Assembly: GCF_029542785.1 (NCBI RefSeq)
Contig: NC_083370.1
Coordinates: 1-64,000, forward strand
Reading direction: 5' to 3'
DNA: 64,000 nucleotides
Source of the DNA: Malassezia japonica
Taxonomy: Eukaryota; Basidiomycota; Malasseziomycetes; Malasseziales; Malasseziaceae
The notes beneath the pieces were generated by a model. That model did no database searches. It was not told the DNA's origin and saw only the letters and a program-made list of their open reading frames with translations. The translations under genes and the position numbers were made by a program. The first letter of the stretch is position 1, and each line of letters starts with the position of its first letter. This document shows, piece after piece, positions 62,925 to 64,000 of this stretch.

Positions 62925-64000
62925 ATGGCGAAAGGCTCACGGCGAGGACGCAGCGGCGCACGGCCCAAAGGCGACGACGCGCAGAAGGGCGCCGGACGGG
63001 GGGAGGCGCAGAAAGGAGGAGTGGACGCAGGTGGCAAGGATGCGCCGGCGGCTACCGATGCTAGGGACGATGCACGCGCCGACAAGGGCCAGGGCAACGA
63101 GGCCCTGGATGCGCCGGCACCCAAAGACACCAGCGGGGGCGCCAAAGGACAGCGCGAGGACGCCAAGGACGAGCAGAATGATGCTCAGGACGATTCGGGG
63201 CCCAAAGGATCCGCAGGCAACGAGGCCACTGGCACAGACGTGCCTGCCGCTGCCGAGCCGCCGATCGAATCCACGCCGAACGAACCCCTGCCGAACGAAC
63301 TTACACCGGAAGCTACTACCAGCGAGCCTTCCCCGCCCGACACCGGCCGCGACGTTGCTGCGCTGCACGACACCATCGCCCGCCTCCAGTCGGAGCTCGA
63401 CGATACGCAGCGCGCCATTGCCGAGAGCCACAGCGCATTTGCCGAGCAGCTTGTCGCGATGCATACGCAGCACGCCCAGGACCTAGACGAGGCCGTGGCC
63501 AAGGCCGACGCGGCGCACGGCCAGCATGCCGATGCCCAGGACGCGACCGACCGCCTGGAGCAGCTCGAAAAAGAGCACGCATCGCTCGCCAAAGCGCACG
63601 ACGAGCACAAGTCTGCGCTGGATGCCGCGCACGAGGCGCAGCGTGTCTCTGAGCAGCGCACGCACGACGAGCGTGTGCGTCTCGAACGCGAGATCGAGGG
63701 TGTGCGCGCCGAGCGCGACGCGGCGCGTGCCGACCTTGCGGCTGCCTCGGCGACCGTCACGTCGCTCGAGGCACAGCTTGCCGAGCGCACCGCGTCTGCG
63801 CAAGACGTCGAGGCGCTCGAGCAGCGCATTGCCGTACGTCGCTTTTCTCACGCAGACCCTCACTACGCACGCGCCCACGCTGGCTCCTCCGGAGCCCCTT
63901 GCGGACATTGCACGCTCGCTGGGCTACTCTGCACCCGACTATGTACGTTGTGTTACTGACGCAGACCCTTGCCGAATCTGTACGTCACGACGCTGACCCA
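62925..64000 (+). CDS. Coiled-coil protein, partial (continues beyond the window); golgin-like candidate
   Basis: Exons 62925-63833, 63856-63942 and 63965-63979 are visible, joined by two 22-nt introns; a third intron starts at 63980 (GTACGT...) and the window ends on its CCA, one base short of a 22-nt intron. The visible 337 residues start MAKGSRRGRSGARPKGDDAQ and pass through about 120 disordered Asp/Ala/Lys-rich residues. A long heptad-rich coiled coil follows (DTIARLQSELDDTQRAIAES, LEQLEKEHASLAKAHDEHKS, EREIEGVRAERDAARADLAA) and then PLADIARSLGYSAPDY. The basic start and coiled coil recall the golgin Rud3, but no GRAB or GRIP domain is visible yet, so I leave it unnamed. Confidence 0.7.

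Overview
This window reads as the left end of a chromosome of a basidiomycete yeast of the genus Malassezia. The evidence is direct. It begins with about 63 copies of a telomeric hexamer, C-rich strand first. A homologue of the Malassezia allergen Mala s 1 (24254-25309) and two tandem Malassezia-type secreted class 3 lipases follow. The inner genes are GC-rich, tightly packed, and carry extremely short spliceosomal introns. I cannot name the species from sequence alone.

The outer part (1 to about 25 kb) mixes host-facing and accessory genes with housekeeping genes. It holds a secreted-protein gene broken by the telomere itself, a DAL5/TNA1-type anion transporter, a DIP1984-family gene that looks bacterial, the two lipases, a secreted RlpA/expansin-like domain protein, a SABATH-like methyltransferase, a secreted Cys-rich protein and the Mala s 1 homologue. 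Among them sit FRS1, the ETF-ubiquinone oxidoreductase gene, prefoldin 6, a PEP7-like FYVE protein, the GID9 ubiquitin-ligase subunit and MET6.

From about 25 kb inward the content is a dense housekeeping block. Membrane traffic and polarity: HVA22/REEP family, EXO70, verprolin, CBK1, coatomer delta. Splicing: CWC15, SLU7, branchpoint-binding protein. Transcription: BUR1, TAF9. Translation: eIF4E, eL42, TRM10, mitochondrial RRF. Metabolism: HEM2, GCV2, hexokinase, UDP-galactopyranose mutase, an amino-acid permease. Others: PRE1, MTW1, GPN3, a tyrosine phosphatase and a HAL4/NPR-type kinase. Neighbours are often separated by less than 90 bp. Two convergent stop codons directly abut at 36601/36602.

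Most genes were rebuilt by hand from split reading frames, and exon coordinates are given in each entry. The introns fall into a long class (46-55 nt, all in the outer 24 kb) and a short class with a sharp mode at exactly 22 nt (17 complete examples). The short class has GTACGT-type donors and a CTNAC branch motif that directly abuts NCAG. A CACGTG(A) hexamer recurs 24-94 bp upstream of many start codons, including the centre of divergent promoters. Two genes carry an apparent single-base insertion in a homopolymer run (A6 near 657, C8 near 62490); both may be assembly errors.
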